From Marinobacterium iners DSM 11526 (GTDB lineage: Bacteria > Pseudomonadota > Gammaproteobacteria > Pseudomonadales > Balneatricaceae): a stretch of 64,000 bases of DNA. The notes under the pieces were generated by a model. That model did no database searches and was not told the DNA's origin. It saw only the letters and a program-made list of their open reading frames with translations. The stretch covers positions 555,640 through 619,639 of the forward strand of contig NZ_FNRJ01000001.1 of the NCBI RefSeq assembly GCF_900107855.1, in the 5' to 3' direction. Position 1 is the stretch's first letter. Every line of letters starts with the position of its first letter. A program made the position numbers and the translations under genes. Positions 37,496 through 46,332 of this stretch are shown piece after piece.

Positions 37496-38878
37496 TCAGA
37501 AGCGCGGAAAGCCGCCGCCTCCGCCCATGCCTGGGGGCATCATGCCTTTCATGCCACGTGCCAGCTTGGCCATCCCAGACTTGGAACCGAATTTTTTCAT
37601 CATTTTCGCCATCTGCTTGTGCTGTTTAAGCAGACGGTTCACATCCTGAACCTGTGTGCCTGAACCCTGGGCGATACGACGCTTGCGTGACCCCGACACA
37701 ATATCAGGATGACGACGCTCATGCGGTGTCATGGAGTTAATGATAGAAACCATCTGCAACACACCCTTTTCGGCCTGTGCAGCCTGCGCAGCCTGTGCCA
37801 TCTGCCCCATGCCCGGCAGCTTTTCCAGCATCGACATCATGCCGCCCATGCTCTGCATCTGCTGGATCTGCTCCTTGAAGTCCTCAAGATCAAAGCCCTT
37901 GCCCTTGGTGATCTTCTTGGCAAATTTTTCGGCCTTTTCCTTGTCGATCTTGTGCTCGGCTTCCTCGATCAGCGACAGTACGTCACCCATGCCGAGAATG
38001 CGTGAGGCAACACGATCCGGGTGAAACGGCTCAAGCGCATCGGTCTTTTCGCCAATCCCCAGGAACTTGATCGGCTTGCCGGTGACATGACGCACAGACA
38101 GAGCGGCACCACCACGGGCATCACCATCGGTTTTGGTGAGAATCACACCGGTCAGCGGCAACACTTCATTGAAAGAACGCGCTGTATTGGCCGCGTCCTG
38201 ACCTGTCATCGAGTCCACGACAAACAGAGTTTCGACCGGATTAACGGCGGCATGCAGACGCTTGATCTCCTGCATCATGTCTTCATCGACATGGAGACGA
38301 CCCGCAGTATCGAGAATCAGAACATCGAACGCCTTGACGCGAGCGTGCTGAATCGCCTGTTCAGCAATAAAGATTGGATCCTGGTCAGCACTGGAGGGGA
38401 AGAACTCGACACCCACTTCACCGGCCAGTGTTTCCAGCTGACGAATCGCAGCCGGACGGTATACGTCTGCAGACACCACCAGCACTTTCTTTTTCTTGCG
38501 TTCCTTGAGAAAGCGCGCCAACTTGGCCACCGAGGTGGTTTTACCCGCACCTTGCAGACCCGCCATCATCAGCACAGCTGGAGGCGTTGCCGCAAGATCC
38601 AGTTCCGCGTTGGCTTCACCCATGACGCGGACCAGTTCCTCATTAACGATCTTGACGAAGACCTGCCCAGGACTCAGGCTCTTGCTGACTTCCTGACCTA
38701 CAGCGCGTTCCTTCACGCTGTTGATGAAATCTTTCACCACAGGCAGGGCGACATCCGCCTCGAGCAATGCCATGCGCACTTCACGCAACGTGCCCTTGAT
38801 GTTGTCTTCAGTCAGCTTTGCCTGACCGGTTACACTGCGCAGTGTCTGTGTAAGCCGTTCTGTCAGATTATCAAACAT
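37496..38878 (-). CDS. ffh: Signal recognition particle protein Ffh
   Basis: 460 residues. N domain, then the G domain with GLQGAGKTTSVAKLA (G1), DTAGRLHVD (G3) and TKTDGDARGG (G4), followed by the methionine-rich M domain (about 310-450), which binds 4.5S RNA and signal sequences. The C-terminus MMPPGMGGGGGFPRF is typical. It is divergent from ypjD, with 155 bp between the starts. Confidence 0.98.
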   Translation of the reverse strand: MFDNLTERLTQTLRSVTGQAKLTEDNIKGTLREVRMALLEADVALPVVKDFINSVKERAVGQEVSKSLSPGQVFVKIVNEELVRVMGEANAELDLAATPPAVLMMAGLQGAGKTTSVAKLARFLKERKKKKVLVVSADVYRPAAIRQLETLAGEVGVEFFPSSADQDPIFIAEQAIQHARVKAFDVLILDTAGRLHVDEDMMQEIKRLHAAVNPVETLFVVDSMTGQDAANTARSFNEVLPLTGVILTKTDGDARGGAALSVRHVTGKPIKFLGIGEKTDALEPFHPDRVASRILGMGDVLSLIEEAEHKIDKEKAEKFAKKITKGKGFDLEDFKEQIQQMQSMGGMMSMLEKLPGMGQMAQAAQAAQAEKGVLQMVSIINSMTPHERRHPDIVSGSRKRRIAQGSGTQVQDVNRLLKQHKQMAKMMKKFGSKSGMAKLARGMKGMMPPGMGGGGGFPRF

Positions 38879-39033
38879 CGCATACCTCTATCTGCCGGCG
38901 ACCGCACTCCCGGCAGCCACCTTTTTAAAACGCTTTGGCGACATATTATACAGGACCCCCCGCCCAGGCGGCACCTTATATTTCCTCCTCTGCGCATTTG
39001 TGCCACACTTGGCGGTCTTTAGGGAGGATATGG

Positions 39034-39831
39034 ATGCTGATCACCACGACACTCGTTGCTGTACTCTGCTATGCGATTGCCACGGTACTGCAGTGTCGTC
39101 GGCTGTCGTCCACGGCCCATGAACAGCTCCGCACCCCCATTCGCATCCTGGGCCTTGCCGGTTTTCTGCTGCAGGGCTATGCCGTGTATCTGGAGTTGCA
39201 CCACCCGAATGGCATCGACCTCAGTTTCTTCCCGGTCGGCTCTCTCATCGCCTGGGTCGTGGCAGGACTGGTACTTATCAGCAGCCTCAGACACCGGCTC
39301 GATAACCTGTTCGTAGGTGTGTTTCCTCTGGCCGCCATCACGGCACTGCTGACAGCAGTCACACCCGAAGCCAATATACACAAACCTTACGCCGGCGGTT
39401 TGCTGGCGCACATCCTGCTGTCACTGCTGGCCTATAGCCTTTTCACCATCGCTACCGTACAGGCCCTGATGCTGTCGCGTCAGGAACGCGCCCTGAAGCA
39501 ACACCATACCCGCGGATTGGTTGCTTCGCTGCCACCGCTGCAAATCATGGAGCGCTTACTGTTTGAGAGCCTCTGGGCCGGTTTCCTGCTGCTGACCGCC
39601 GCCCTGATCAGCGGCTTCCTGTTTGTTGACAACCTGTTTGCCCAGCACTTGGTCCACAAGACTCTGTTTTCGCTGATCGCCTGGAGTGTATATGCCCTTC
39701 TGCTGGCGGGGCGACACTTCCTGGGCTGGCGCAGCCAAACTGCTGTACGCTGGACGCTGGGTGGCTTCGTATTGCTGATGTTGGGCTTTTTTGGCTCCAA
39801 ACTGGTATTGGAGATGCTACTCAAGATGTAG
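39034..39831 (+). CDS. ypjD: YpjD/CcsA-like cytochrome c assembly-type membrane protein
   Basis: 265 residues from the ATG at 39034, preceded by AGGGAGGA. About eight transmembrane segments. The CcsA/CcmC-like core has histidines in HILLSLLAYSLFTIATVQAL and QHLVHKTLFSLIAWSVYAL, but the tryptophan-rich haem-handling motif is not evident. The E. coli homologue YpjD likewise lies beside ffh and upstream of the CorB-like yfjD and has been linked to Mg2+/metal export function; haem delivery is unproven. Confidence 0.88.
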   Translation: MLITTTLVAVLCYAIATVLQCRRLSSTAHEQLRTPIRILGLAGFLLQGYAVYLELHHPNGIDLSFFPVGSLIAWVVAGLVLISSLRHRLDNLFVGVFPLAAITALLTAVTPEANIHKPYAGGLLAHILLSLLAYSLFTIATVQALMLSRQERALKQHHTRGLVASLPPLQIMERLLFESLWAGFLLLTAALISGFLFVDNLFAQHLVHKTLFSLIAWSVYALLLAGRHFLGWRSQTAVRWTLGGFVLLMLGFFGSKLVLEMLLKM

Positions 39832-39904
39832 CCCGCTCGCTTGACAGCCCCTGTGGCTGACCAGAAAATGAACGCCCAAATCCGCAAACAAAGGTTCCTG
39901 TCCC

Positions 39905-41179
39905 TTGGACGACGCGTCGATAAGCACACTTACTGCCATTCTGGTTCTGCTGATCTTCTGTTCAGCATTTTTCTCCAGCTCCGAGACCGGGATGATGTCC
40001 CTCAACCGCTACCGACTGCGCCATTTGGTCAAGAGCGGTCATCGCGGAGCACGCAGGGCCAATAGTCTGCTGGAACGACCGGACCGGCTGATTGGCCTGA
40101 TTCTAATCGGCAACAACTTCGTCAACATTCTCGCTTCCGCCATTGCCACCGTGATTGCCGTCCGCCTCTGGGGGGACGCCGGCATTGCCATCGCCACCGC
40201 TGGACTGACGCTGGTGATACTCATTTTCGCTGAAGTATCACCCAAAACCATGGCCGCTCTGCACCCGGAAAGAATCGCTTTTCCCGCCTCCTATATTCTG
40301 AAGCCGCTGCTGAAGCTGGCTTACCCGCTGGTTTGGGTCATTAACGGGATTACCAATGGTTTCCTGCGTCTATTTGGCGTCAACGTCAATGATGCCGGCA
40401 ACGAACACCTGAGTACCGAGGAGCTGCGGACCATCGTGCACGAAGCCGGTTCCCTGCTGCCCCACCGCAACCAGTCAATGCTGCTGGGCGTGCTGGAGCT
40501 GAACGAAGTGACCGTCAACGACATCATGATTCCGCGCAACGAAGTGGAAGGAATCGACCTGGATCTGGAGATGGATCAGATTCTGGAGCTGTTGTCCAAA
40601 ACCGGGCACACGCGTCTTCCGGTTTATCGCGGCGACATCAACAACATTGTCGGCATCCTGCACATGCGCAATCTCGCCCAGCTTATTCAGCAGGGCAATC
40701 TGACCAAGCCGGCCATCATGCAGGTTGTGCATGAAGCCTACTTTGTTCCAGAAAGCACACCCCTCCAGACTCAGCTGCTCAACTTCCAGCGCCACAGCCG
40801 CCGCATCGGTGTCGTGGTGGACGAATACGGGGATGTTGAAGGGATCGTGACACTGGAAGATATTCTGGAAGAGATCGTGGGAGAGATGTCCAATGACCAT
40901 GATGACCTGAACCAGGAGATACACCCACAGGAAGACGGCAGCTTTTTTATCGATGGCAGCGCCTACATCCGTGAAGTCAACAAGGCTCTACACTGGAGCC
41001 TGCCGACCGACGGCCCCAAGACACTGAATGGCTTGATCACGGAAATTCTGGAGTCGATTCCGGACGCCAACGTCTGCCTGGAGGTATCTGGCTATCGAAT
41101 GGAAACCCTGCAGATCTGTGACAACTTGGTCAAAACCGTGCGCATTACCAAGACAGCCAAGGCCCTGGAAAGCTTCTAA
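39905..41179 (+). CDS. CNNM/CorB-type membrane protein (DUF21 + CBS pair + CorC)
   Basis: 424 residues. DUF21 transmembrane domain (about 1-185, with SSSETGMMSLNRYR and LIGNNFVNILASA), two CBS domains (about 200-325, DIMIPRNEVEGIDL and IGVVVDEYGDVEGIVTLEDIL), and a C-terminal CorC_HlyC domain (about 340-420). Members mediate Mg2+ efflux or Mg2+-Na+ exchange, with MgATP sensed by the CBS pair. No in-frame ATG is available; the start is a TTG at 39905 with only weak upstream AAAGG. E. coli yfjD (corB) has the same neighbourhood. Confidence 0.9.
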   Translation: MDDASISTLTAILVLLIFCSAFFSSSETGMMSLNRYRLRHLVKSGHRGARRANSLLERPDRLIGLILIGNNFVNILASAIATVIAVRLWGDAGIAIATAGLTLVILIFAEVSPKTMAALHPERIAFPASYILKPLLKLAYPLVWVINGITNGFLRLFGVNVNDAGNEHLSTEELRTIVHEAGSLLPHRNQSMLLGVLELNEVTVNDIMIPRNEVEGIDLDLEMDQILELLSKTGHTRLPVYRGDINNIVGILHMRNLAQLIQQGNLTKPAIMQVVHEAYFVPESTPLQTQLLNFQRHSRRIGVVVDEYGDVEGIVTLEDILEEIVGEMSNDHDDLNQEIHPQEDGSFFIDGSAYIREVNKALHWSLPTDGPKTLNGLITEILESIPDANVCLEVSGYRMETLQICDNLVKTVRITKTAKALESF

Positions 41180-41191
41180 ACTCTGGCGAGA

Positions 41192-41383
41192 TCACAGCAT
41201 CTCGCCCTGTTCCCGCTGCCGAATCAGCGCCCAGACCGCCCGCTTCTCGTCATTATTCATGCTCCCCCAGCGGCTGATCTCCTCGCCGCTGCGGTGGCAG
41301 GCAATGCAAATATCACCCTCACCCAGTGCGCACACACTGACACAGGGGCTCGGCACCGGTTTTTCATCGGCATATTTATTCAT
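41192..41383 (-). CDS. DUF1289 small cysteine-rich protein
   Basis: 63 residues from the ATG at 41383. It carries SPCVSVCALGEGDICIACHRS with four cysteines in the CxxxC...CxxC arrangement of DUF1289, then RWGSMNNDEKRAVW, also conserved in the family. Probably zinc or iron-sulfur binding (inference). It overlaps the CoA-pyrophosphatase-type Nudix gene by eight bases. Confidence 0.88.
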   Translation of the reverse strand: MNKYADEKPVPSPCVSVCALGEGDICIACHRSGEEISRWGSMNNDEKRAVWALIRQREQGEML

Positions 41384-41984
41384 GCTCGGTCTCGCGGTGT
41401 TCGGGGCGGGGCCGCATCGGAATGTCGGCATCAAAGCCCACATTAAGCAGCTCCGCCAGAATATAGGCTGTCAGCCCCCATATCACCTCACCCTGCCAGT
41501 GCCAAGCGGGTACGTAGCGCACTTTGCCGGCAAAGTCGATCTGATCAAGGCGTCGGTTGGCCGGGTCAAGCAGATAGCTGAGTGGTACCCGATGGATGCT
41601 GTCAATCTCGCCGGGATTGGGTTCCAGCGGCAGGCACGATGGAATCACTCCCACCCAGGGGGTCACCTGCAACAGATGTTTCGAGACAACTTGCCCCAGT
41701 GAGCCGATCACTTCAACCTGTCCCAGCGGCAGGGCAATTTCTTCTTCAGCCTCGCGCAGCGCGGTTGCCAGCAAATCAGGGTCTTCAGGATCTCGCTTGC
41801 CACCAGGAAACGCCATCTCTCCACTGTGAGTAGAAAGGTAGGGCGAACGCAGGGTTACAATCACTTCCGGGTCGGCGCTATCCGTGAGCGCCAGCAGCAC
41901 TCCGGCTTCACGCCCAGCCGTACGCAGCCGCCAGGGGCGATGTCGTTGCAAGCGATGACGCAGTTGGTGAAGCGGGTCAGACAT
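41376..41984 (-). CDS. nudL: NudL-like CoA pyrophosphatase (Nudix)
   Basis: 202 residues from the ATG at 41984; an ATG at 41996 is also possible. The CoAse signature is FPGGKRDPEDPDLLATALRE followed by AEEEIAL, with the NudL-specific spacing between GG and REAEEE. It would cleave CoA to phosphopantetheine and 3',5'-ADP. It is divergent from the second Nudix gene. Confidence 0.88.
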   Translation of the reverse strand: MSDPLHQLRHRLQRHRPWRLRTAGREAGVLLALTDSADPEVIVTLRSPYLSTHSGEMAFPGGKRDPEDPDLLATALREAEEEIALPLGQVEVIGSLGQVVSKHLLQVTPWVGVIPSCLPLEPNPGEIDSIHRVPLSYLLDPANRRLDQIDFAGKVRYVPAWHWQGEVIWGLTAYILAELLNVGFDADIPMRPRPEHRETEHE

Positions 41985-42108
41985 GAAACGATCCATTTGT
42001 GGACGGGATCACTATAATACCCTGCACGACAGGCATCAGCGACCCTGCTTGCACCCCGCCATTGCGGGACGTTACCCTGCCAACTCTGAACCGGAACAGG
42101 CACCGCCA

Positions 42109-42666
42109 ATGAACTTCTGCAGCCACTGCGGCGAACGCGTTAGCTTGAGAGTACCCGAAGGCGACAACCGACCAAGACACGTATGCGAAAGCTGCGGTCG
42201 TATTCATTACCAAAACCCGCGCATCATCGCCGGCTGCCTGCCGGTGTACGGCGACCAGGTGCTGCTGTGTCGCCGCGCCATCGAGCCACGCTATGGCTAC
42301 TGGACGCTGCCGGCCGGGTTTATGGAAAACGGCGAGTCCACCGAGCAGGCTGCCCTGCGGGAAACGCTGGAAGAGGCCCAGGCCAGGGTGCAGCTTAAGC
42401 AGCTTTACACGCTGACATCCATTATCCATGTCAATCAGGTGCAGCTGATTTATCTGGCAGAACTGGAGCGCCCCGAATTCGGCATCAGTAACGAGACGCT
42501 GGAAAGCCGCCTGTTCAGTGAAGATGAAATCCCCTGGGACCAGCTGGCTTTTACCACCATTCGGAACGCCCTGCGCTTTTACTTTGCGGACCGGCGCGAG
42601 AACCATTTCCCGTTGCGCCATATTGAGATGGAGCCCGGTACCGACAGCCTGCCGCTCAAACCCTGA
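42109..42666 (+). CDS. Nudix hydrolase with N-terminal zinc ribbon
   Basis: 185 residues from the ATG at 42109. Zinc ribbon with cysteines in MNFCSHCGERV and VCESCGRIHY, then a Nudix domain: LPAGFMENGESTEQAALRET followed by LEEAQARV. This is the NudC-like family of unknown or NAD-related substrate, shorter than true NudC (about 260). The stop codon is directly adjacent to the convergent stop of the V-ATPase A subunit, leaving no spacer or terminator. Confidence 0.88.
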   Translation: MNFCSHCGERVSLRVPEGDNRPRHVCESCGRIHYQNPRIIAGCLPVYGDQVLLCRRAIEPRYGYWTLPAGFMENGESTEQAALRETLEEAQARVQLKQLYTLTSIIHVNQVQLIYLAELERPEFGISNETLESRLFSEDEIPWDQLAFTTIRNALRFYFADRRENHFPLRHIEMEPGTDSLPLKP

Positions 42667-44487
42667 TTAGTCTGCCGCCGAAAGGCCGACCATCTCGATC
42701 TCCTGCAGGAATCGAGTGTAGTCGGGGCTGTCCTGGCGGCTGTAGTTCAAGTTGCGGAACAGACCACTGAGGCGGACAAAGTGCTCACGCACCTGCTCCT
42801 TTTCCTCCAGCTTCAGCGGGTGGTCCAGACAGCGCACCAGTAATCCGAACAACTCCTGCTGACGACTGAGCGAGGTGGAAGCATCGACGTCGTCGAAGGC
42901 ATCCTGTTGCAGATACACCTGGTCCAGACACTGAGCCTTCTGGAAAGTCAGATAATCGTCCAGGGTTACCCCTTCCTCACCGGTTACCTGCATCATCTGT
43001 TGAACCTGTTCGCCGTCACGGATCAGCTCAATCATGCGCTTGACCTGCCCGACCCAGCCGTCGGATAGCTCGCGCGTAAACCAGTCTTCCAACTGATCCA
43101 GATAGCGTGACCAGGAGATCAGCGGATCCACCGCTGGGTAGGCGCGCTTGTAAGCGCGCTCGGCACTGAGGCCGAGAAAGGTTTTCACCGTACGCAGGGT
43201 GGACTGGGTCACCGGCTCTTCAAAGTTACCGCCAGCGGGCGATACGGTGCCTATCAGGGTCAGGCTACCGGTACTGCCGTCGTTGGTCTGCACCATACCC
43301 GCCCTTTCGTAAAGCGCTCTCACGGCCGAGTCAAGATAGGCAGGAAAAGCCTCTTCACCGGGAATCTCTTCAAGACGGCCTGATGTTTCACGCATAGCCT
43401 GTGCCCAGCGCGAGGTTGAGTCCGCAATGACCAGTACGTTATAGCCCATCTGACGGTAGTATTCGCTGATGGTAATACCGGTATAGATGGATGCTTCGCG
43501 GGCAGCCACCGGCATGGACGAGGTGTTGCAGATAATAACGGTACGGTCCATCAGCGTACCGCCACGCGGGTCGGGCAGGTTGGGAAATTCGGTAATGGTT
43601 TCCACCACCTCACCGGCGCGCTCGCCGCAGGCCACGATCACCACGATATCGACGTTGGAGTAGCGCGAAATCAGTCCCTGCAATACCGTCTTGCCGGCAC
43701 CGAAGGGGCCGGGGATGCAGGCAGTACCACCCAGTGCCACCGGAAAAAAGGTGTCGATCAGGCGAATGCTGGTCAGCATGGGCTGTTGTGGAAACAGCCG
43801 CTGGTTGTAGCCTTCGCGCAACAGATCACGGTTAACCGGTACACGCACCGGCCAGCGCTGTTGCATGCTGACTTCACGCTCCTGACTATTAGCCAGCCGC
43901 AGCCGAACCACCGGGGTCGCAACACTGAAGCTGCCCTCCTGCACCCAGCTGACCTCTGCTTCGCCGCGCAAATTGAACGGCACCATAATCTTGTGGCTGA
44001 ACTTGCCTTCAGGCACACGTCCCAACAGATCACCGGCCTTGACGCGGGTACCCACTTTAACCACTGGCTGGAACGACCATTTCTGATTCTGATCGATACC
44101 GTCAACGGCCAGGCCACGCGGCAGAAAAAAGCCGTGCTGGCCGGCGATCAGTTCCAGCGGATTCTGCAAGCCGTCATAAACCTGCCCCAGCAGGCCCGGC
44201 CCCAGCGCTACGGAGAGCATCTGTCCGGTTTGCTCAACCGCATCACCGATGGCCACACCACGCGTGGTCTCAAACACCTGCACATCAGCTTCGCCATGGC
44301 GCACCCGAAGCACTTCGGCCTGCAGCTTTTCCGTACGGCCAGCCTCACTCCGCTGCGGACAGATCAGTACCACTTCGTTTTTGGTCAGAGGGTAAAACTC
44401 ACCCTCTGCATCACGCAGCATGCGGATACTGACAATATCATCATGCACGCCGGTCACACGTGCGGTCACGGTATTCGCTGAACTCAT
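42667..44487 (-). CDS. atpA (V-type): V/A-type ATPase catalytic subunit A
   Basis: 606 residues, with the V/A-specific non-homologous insert (about 120-190) that separates it from F1 beta. P-loop GPFGAGKT at 260-267, the GERAGEV loop near 288-294, ADSTSRWAQAMRE and the conserved SPAGGNFEEPVT. This is the ATP-hydrolysing or ATP-synthesising subunit. It is the last gene of its operon; its ATG shares a base with the DUF2764 stop (TAATG). Confidence 0.96.
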   Translation of the reverse strand: MSSANTVTARVTGVHDDIVSIRMLRDAEGEFYPLTKNEVVLICPQRSEAGRTEKLQAEVLRVRHGEADVQVFETTRGVAIGDAVEQTGQMLSVALGPGLLGQVYDGLQNPLELIAGQHGFFLPRGLAVDGIDQNQKWSFQPVVKVGTRVKAGDLLGRVPEGKFSHKIMVPFNLRGEAEVSWVQEGSFSVATPVVRLRLANSQEREVSMQQRWPVRVPVNRDLLREGYNQRLFPQQPMLTSIRLIDTFFPVALGGTACIPGPFGAGKTVLQGLISRYSNVDIVVIVACGERAGEVVETITEFPNLPDPRGGTLMDRTVIICNTSSMPVAAREASIYTGITISEYYRQMGYNVLVIADSTSRWAQAMRETSGRLEEIPGEEAFPAYLDSAVRALYERAGMVQTNDGSTGSLTLIGTVSPAGGNFEEPVTQSTLRTVKTFLGLSAERAYKRAYPAVDPLISWSRYLDQLEDWFTRELSDGWVGQVKRMIELIRDGEQVQQMMQVTGEEGVTLDDYLTFQKAQCLDQVYLQQDAFDDVDASTSLSRQQELFGLLVRCLDHPLKLEEKEQVREHFVRLSGLFRNLNYSRQDSPDYTRFLQEIEMVGLSAAD

Positions 44488-45191
44488 TATCCTGCCTCTG
44501 TCACTGAGTGGAGAGTCTCGTCCTGTTTGAATCCTGCCAACGCGCTGGTTACCAGCCGGCTGAACTGCTCCTGCGCCTGCTCACCCTGCCAGCGCAGCCG
44601 GTATTCGGCAATCGACCAGCGCAGGCGGTAGGCGGCCACGGCGGTAAAACTGAAGGGGTTACACTGCTCAAGCTCACGCAGCTGCTGCCAGAACCAGACC
44701 AGCAACTGCTGCTCCAGCTCAGCACTTTGACCCTTTTTAAGCATACTCTGGGCTTCAACCAACCATGGAAAACGCCCGCCAAGGGAAAAGTCGGACTCCT
44801 GCCAGTGGCGCCGTATCAGCCACACCAGATCACCGAAGCCCTGAAACCCATTACCCTCCGACTGCCCCGCCAGCCGATAGCGCTGAGCGGCAATCAGGGT
44901 ACGCCAGACCAGGTGCTGTTCCAGCAACTGCTTCAGCGCGTGGTCCTGAATCTGTGCCAGTTCCTGCTGCCAGTGCTGGACTTCATCCCGATCAGACAAC
45001 TCTTCATCACCATCACGCTCACGCTGAAACAGACGCAGCGCCAGTGCCAGCTGCCGCTGATCCGCTGCCTCGAGCATGCCCAGCCGCTTTTCCAACTGCA
45101 GAATCGAGATCGGCAGCTCCTTGAGCTGATCCATGCGTGCCGGCAAGGCCGGCAGTGCAGGAATGAGCGTGTAGTAGGAAGACGAGGACAC
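44487..45191 (-). CDS. DUF2764 protein, V-ATPase subunit C-like component
   Basis: 234 residues with a GTG start, mainly helical. It begins SSSYYTLIPALPALP, the usual opening of DUF2764. In chlamydiae and spirochaetes the same protein is encoded between subunits E and A and is thought to replace subunit C, the link between rotor and membrane sector. The same position here supports that role. It overlaps both neighbours by one to three bases. Confidence 0.85.
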   Translation of the reverse strand: MSSSSYYTLIPALPALPARMDQLKELPISILQLEKRLGMLEAADQRQLALALRLFQRERDGDEELSDRDEVQHWQQELAQIQDHALKQLLEQHLVWRTLIAAQRYRLAGQSEGNGFQGFGDLVWLIRRHWQESDFSLGGRFPWLVEAQSMLKKGQSAELEQQLLVWFWQQLRELEQCNPFSFTAVAAYRLRWSIAEYRLRWQGEQAQEQFSRLVTSALAGFKQDETLHSVTEAG

Positions 45192-45874
45192 TAGCGGATC
45201 ACCCCTTCCAGTATCGCTCTGAAGCGTGGCTGCAGGTGACGCAGCAGCAATTCTGCCAGCGCACGGTCGCTCAGGTCGATCTCGGTAGCCTCGCCATTGG
45301 TCCGAATCCTGATCCCCTTGCCATCATGGGTATCCAGTACTATCCCCTCGCGTAGCAACACACTGAGCTGCTCCTGCACGTACTGGCTTAGCTGGCTGGC
45401 TCTGTAGGCCTGAGGATGGCGCCGCAGCTCTTCCAGACCAATGAAATCAGCCGGCAACAGCAAGTCAATTTTTTCCATACTGGCCAGATCAGCATCACCA
45501 CAGGCCTGCAGTACCACTTCACGGATCAGTTCACGCATGAACGCATGGCTGTCCAGCTCCTCGCTGATCAGCAGTTTCACCCGGTCGGCAAAGGTCCGCG
45601 ACAACATCTCACGCACCTGCAGATTCATGTCGCGAGCGGCCATTTTCAGTGCGTCTTCGCCGGCACGTTTCATGCGTTCGGCCTCGTCATGCGCTTTGCG
45701 CTTGAGTTCATCCGCTTCCTGATGCGCCTGCTGCAACAACCAGTCGGCTCGGTGCTCCGCCTCCTCTATCAGCTCGGCTGCACGTTGCTGGCCCTGCTCG
45801 ACCCCCTGCTCTCGCAGGCGCGAGATCAGTTCTTCAACACCGGACGCTGCATGGCCCTTAACCTGCTCGGTCAT
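45191..45874 (-). CDS. atpE (V-type): V/A-type ATPase subunit E (peripheral stalk)
   Basis: 227 residues. A long N-terminal coiled coil (ELISRLREQGVEQGQQRAAE through about residue 90, rich in Glu/Ala/Arg) precedes a compact C-terminal domain that binds A/B. No separate subunit G was found, so E may form the peripheral stalk alone or with an unrecognised partner. Confidence 0.9.
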   Translation of the reverse strand: MTEQVKGHAASGVEELISRLREQGVEQGQQRAAELIEEAEHRADWLLQQAHQEADELKRKAHDEAERMKRAGEDALKMAARDMNLQVREMLSRTFADRVKLLISEELDSHAFMRELIREVVLQACGDADLASMEKIDLLLPADFIGLEELRRHPQAYRASQLSQYVQEQLSVLLREGIVLDTHDGKGIRIRTNGEATEIDLSDRALAELLLRHLQPRFRAILEGVIR

Positions 45875-45885
45875 GGTCTACCTCC

Positions 45886-46332
45886 TCAGGCCGGAATGCC
45901 GGCGCTGATCACCAGAGCAAAAATGAAGGCAAACACGGCAAAGCCTTCCACTATGGCGGCTGGCGCAATCGACATACCGAATATTTCCGGCTTGATTTTG
46001 GAAACGTTGATCGCGCTGGCACAGCACTGCCCCTGCCGGACCGCACTGAACAGCAGCGCCAGACCCGCCAGAATGCCAACGGCAAACAGACCCGGCGCAT
46101 TGTCGATATTCACCTCACGGTTAAGCGAGAACATCACCACGATGCCATAAATGGTCTGTGACGATGGCATAGCGGCAATGCCGACGTACCGCCCATGTCC
46201 GGTTTCCGTTTCCAGCAGCGCGCCGCAGGCAGCCTGCCCCGCCAGTGCACAGCCAATGATGCTGCCAATAGCACCCAATGCCATGGGGCCATACAGCCCC
46301 GCCCATCCCAGTGCCAGTATCAGGTTGTCCAA
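45886..46332 (-). CDS. atpK (V-type): V/A-type ATPase proteolipid subunit K
   Basis: 148 residues with four transmembrane helices in two hairpins, the duplicated form typical of V-ATPases. The ion site is E129 in AAIVEGFAVFAF on helix 4. S58, Q59 and Y62 in MPSSQTIYG (helix 2) and Q100 in AVRQGQ (helix 3) match the Na+ ligand set of Enterococcus hirae NtpK (T64, Q65, Y68, Q110, E139). Na+ rather than H+ transport is therefore plausible. The first hairpin has no acidic residue, as in NtpK. It overlaps subunit I by 13 bases. Confidence 0.94.
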   Translation of the reverse strand: MDNLILALGWAGLYGPMALGAIGSIIGCALAGQAACGALLETETGHGRYVGIAAMPSSQTIYGIVVMFSLNREVNIDNAPGLFAVGILAGLALLFSAVRQGQCCASAINVSKIKPEIFGMSIAPAAIVEGFAVFAFIFALVISAGIPA

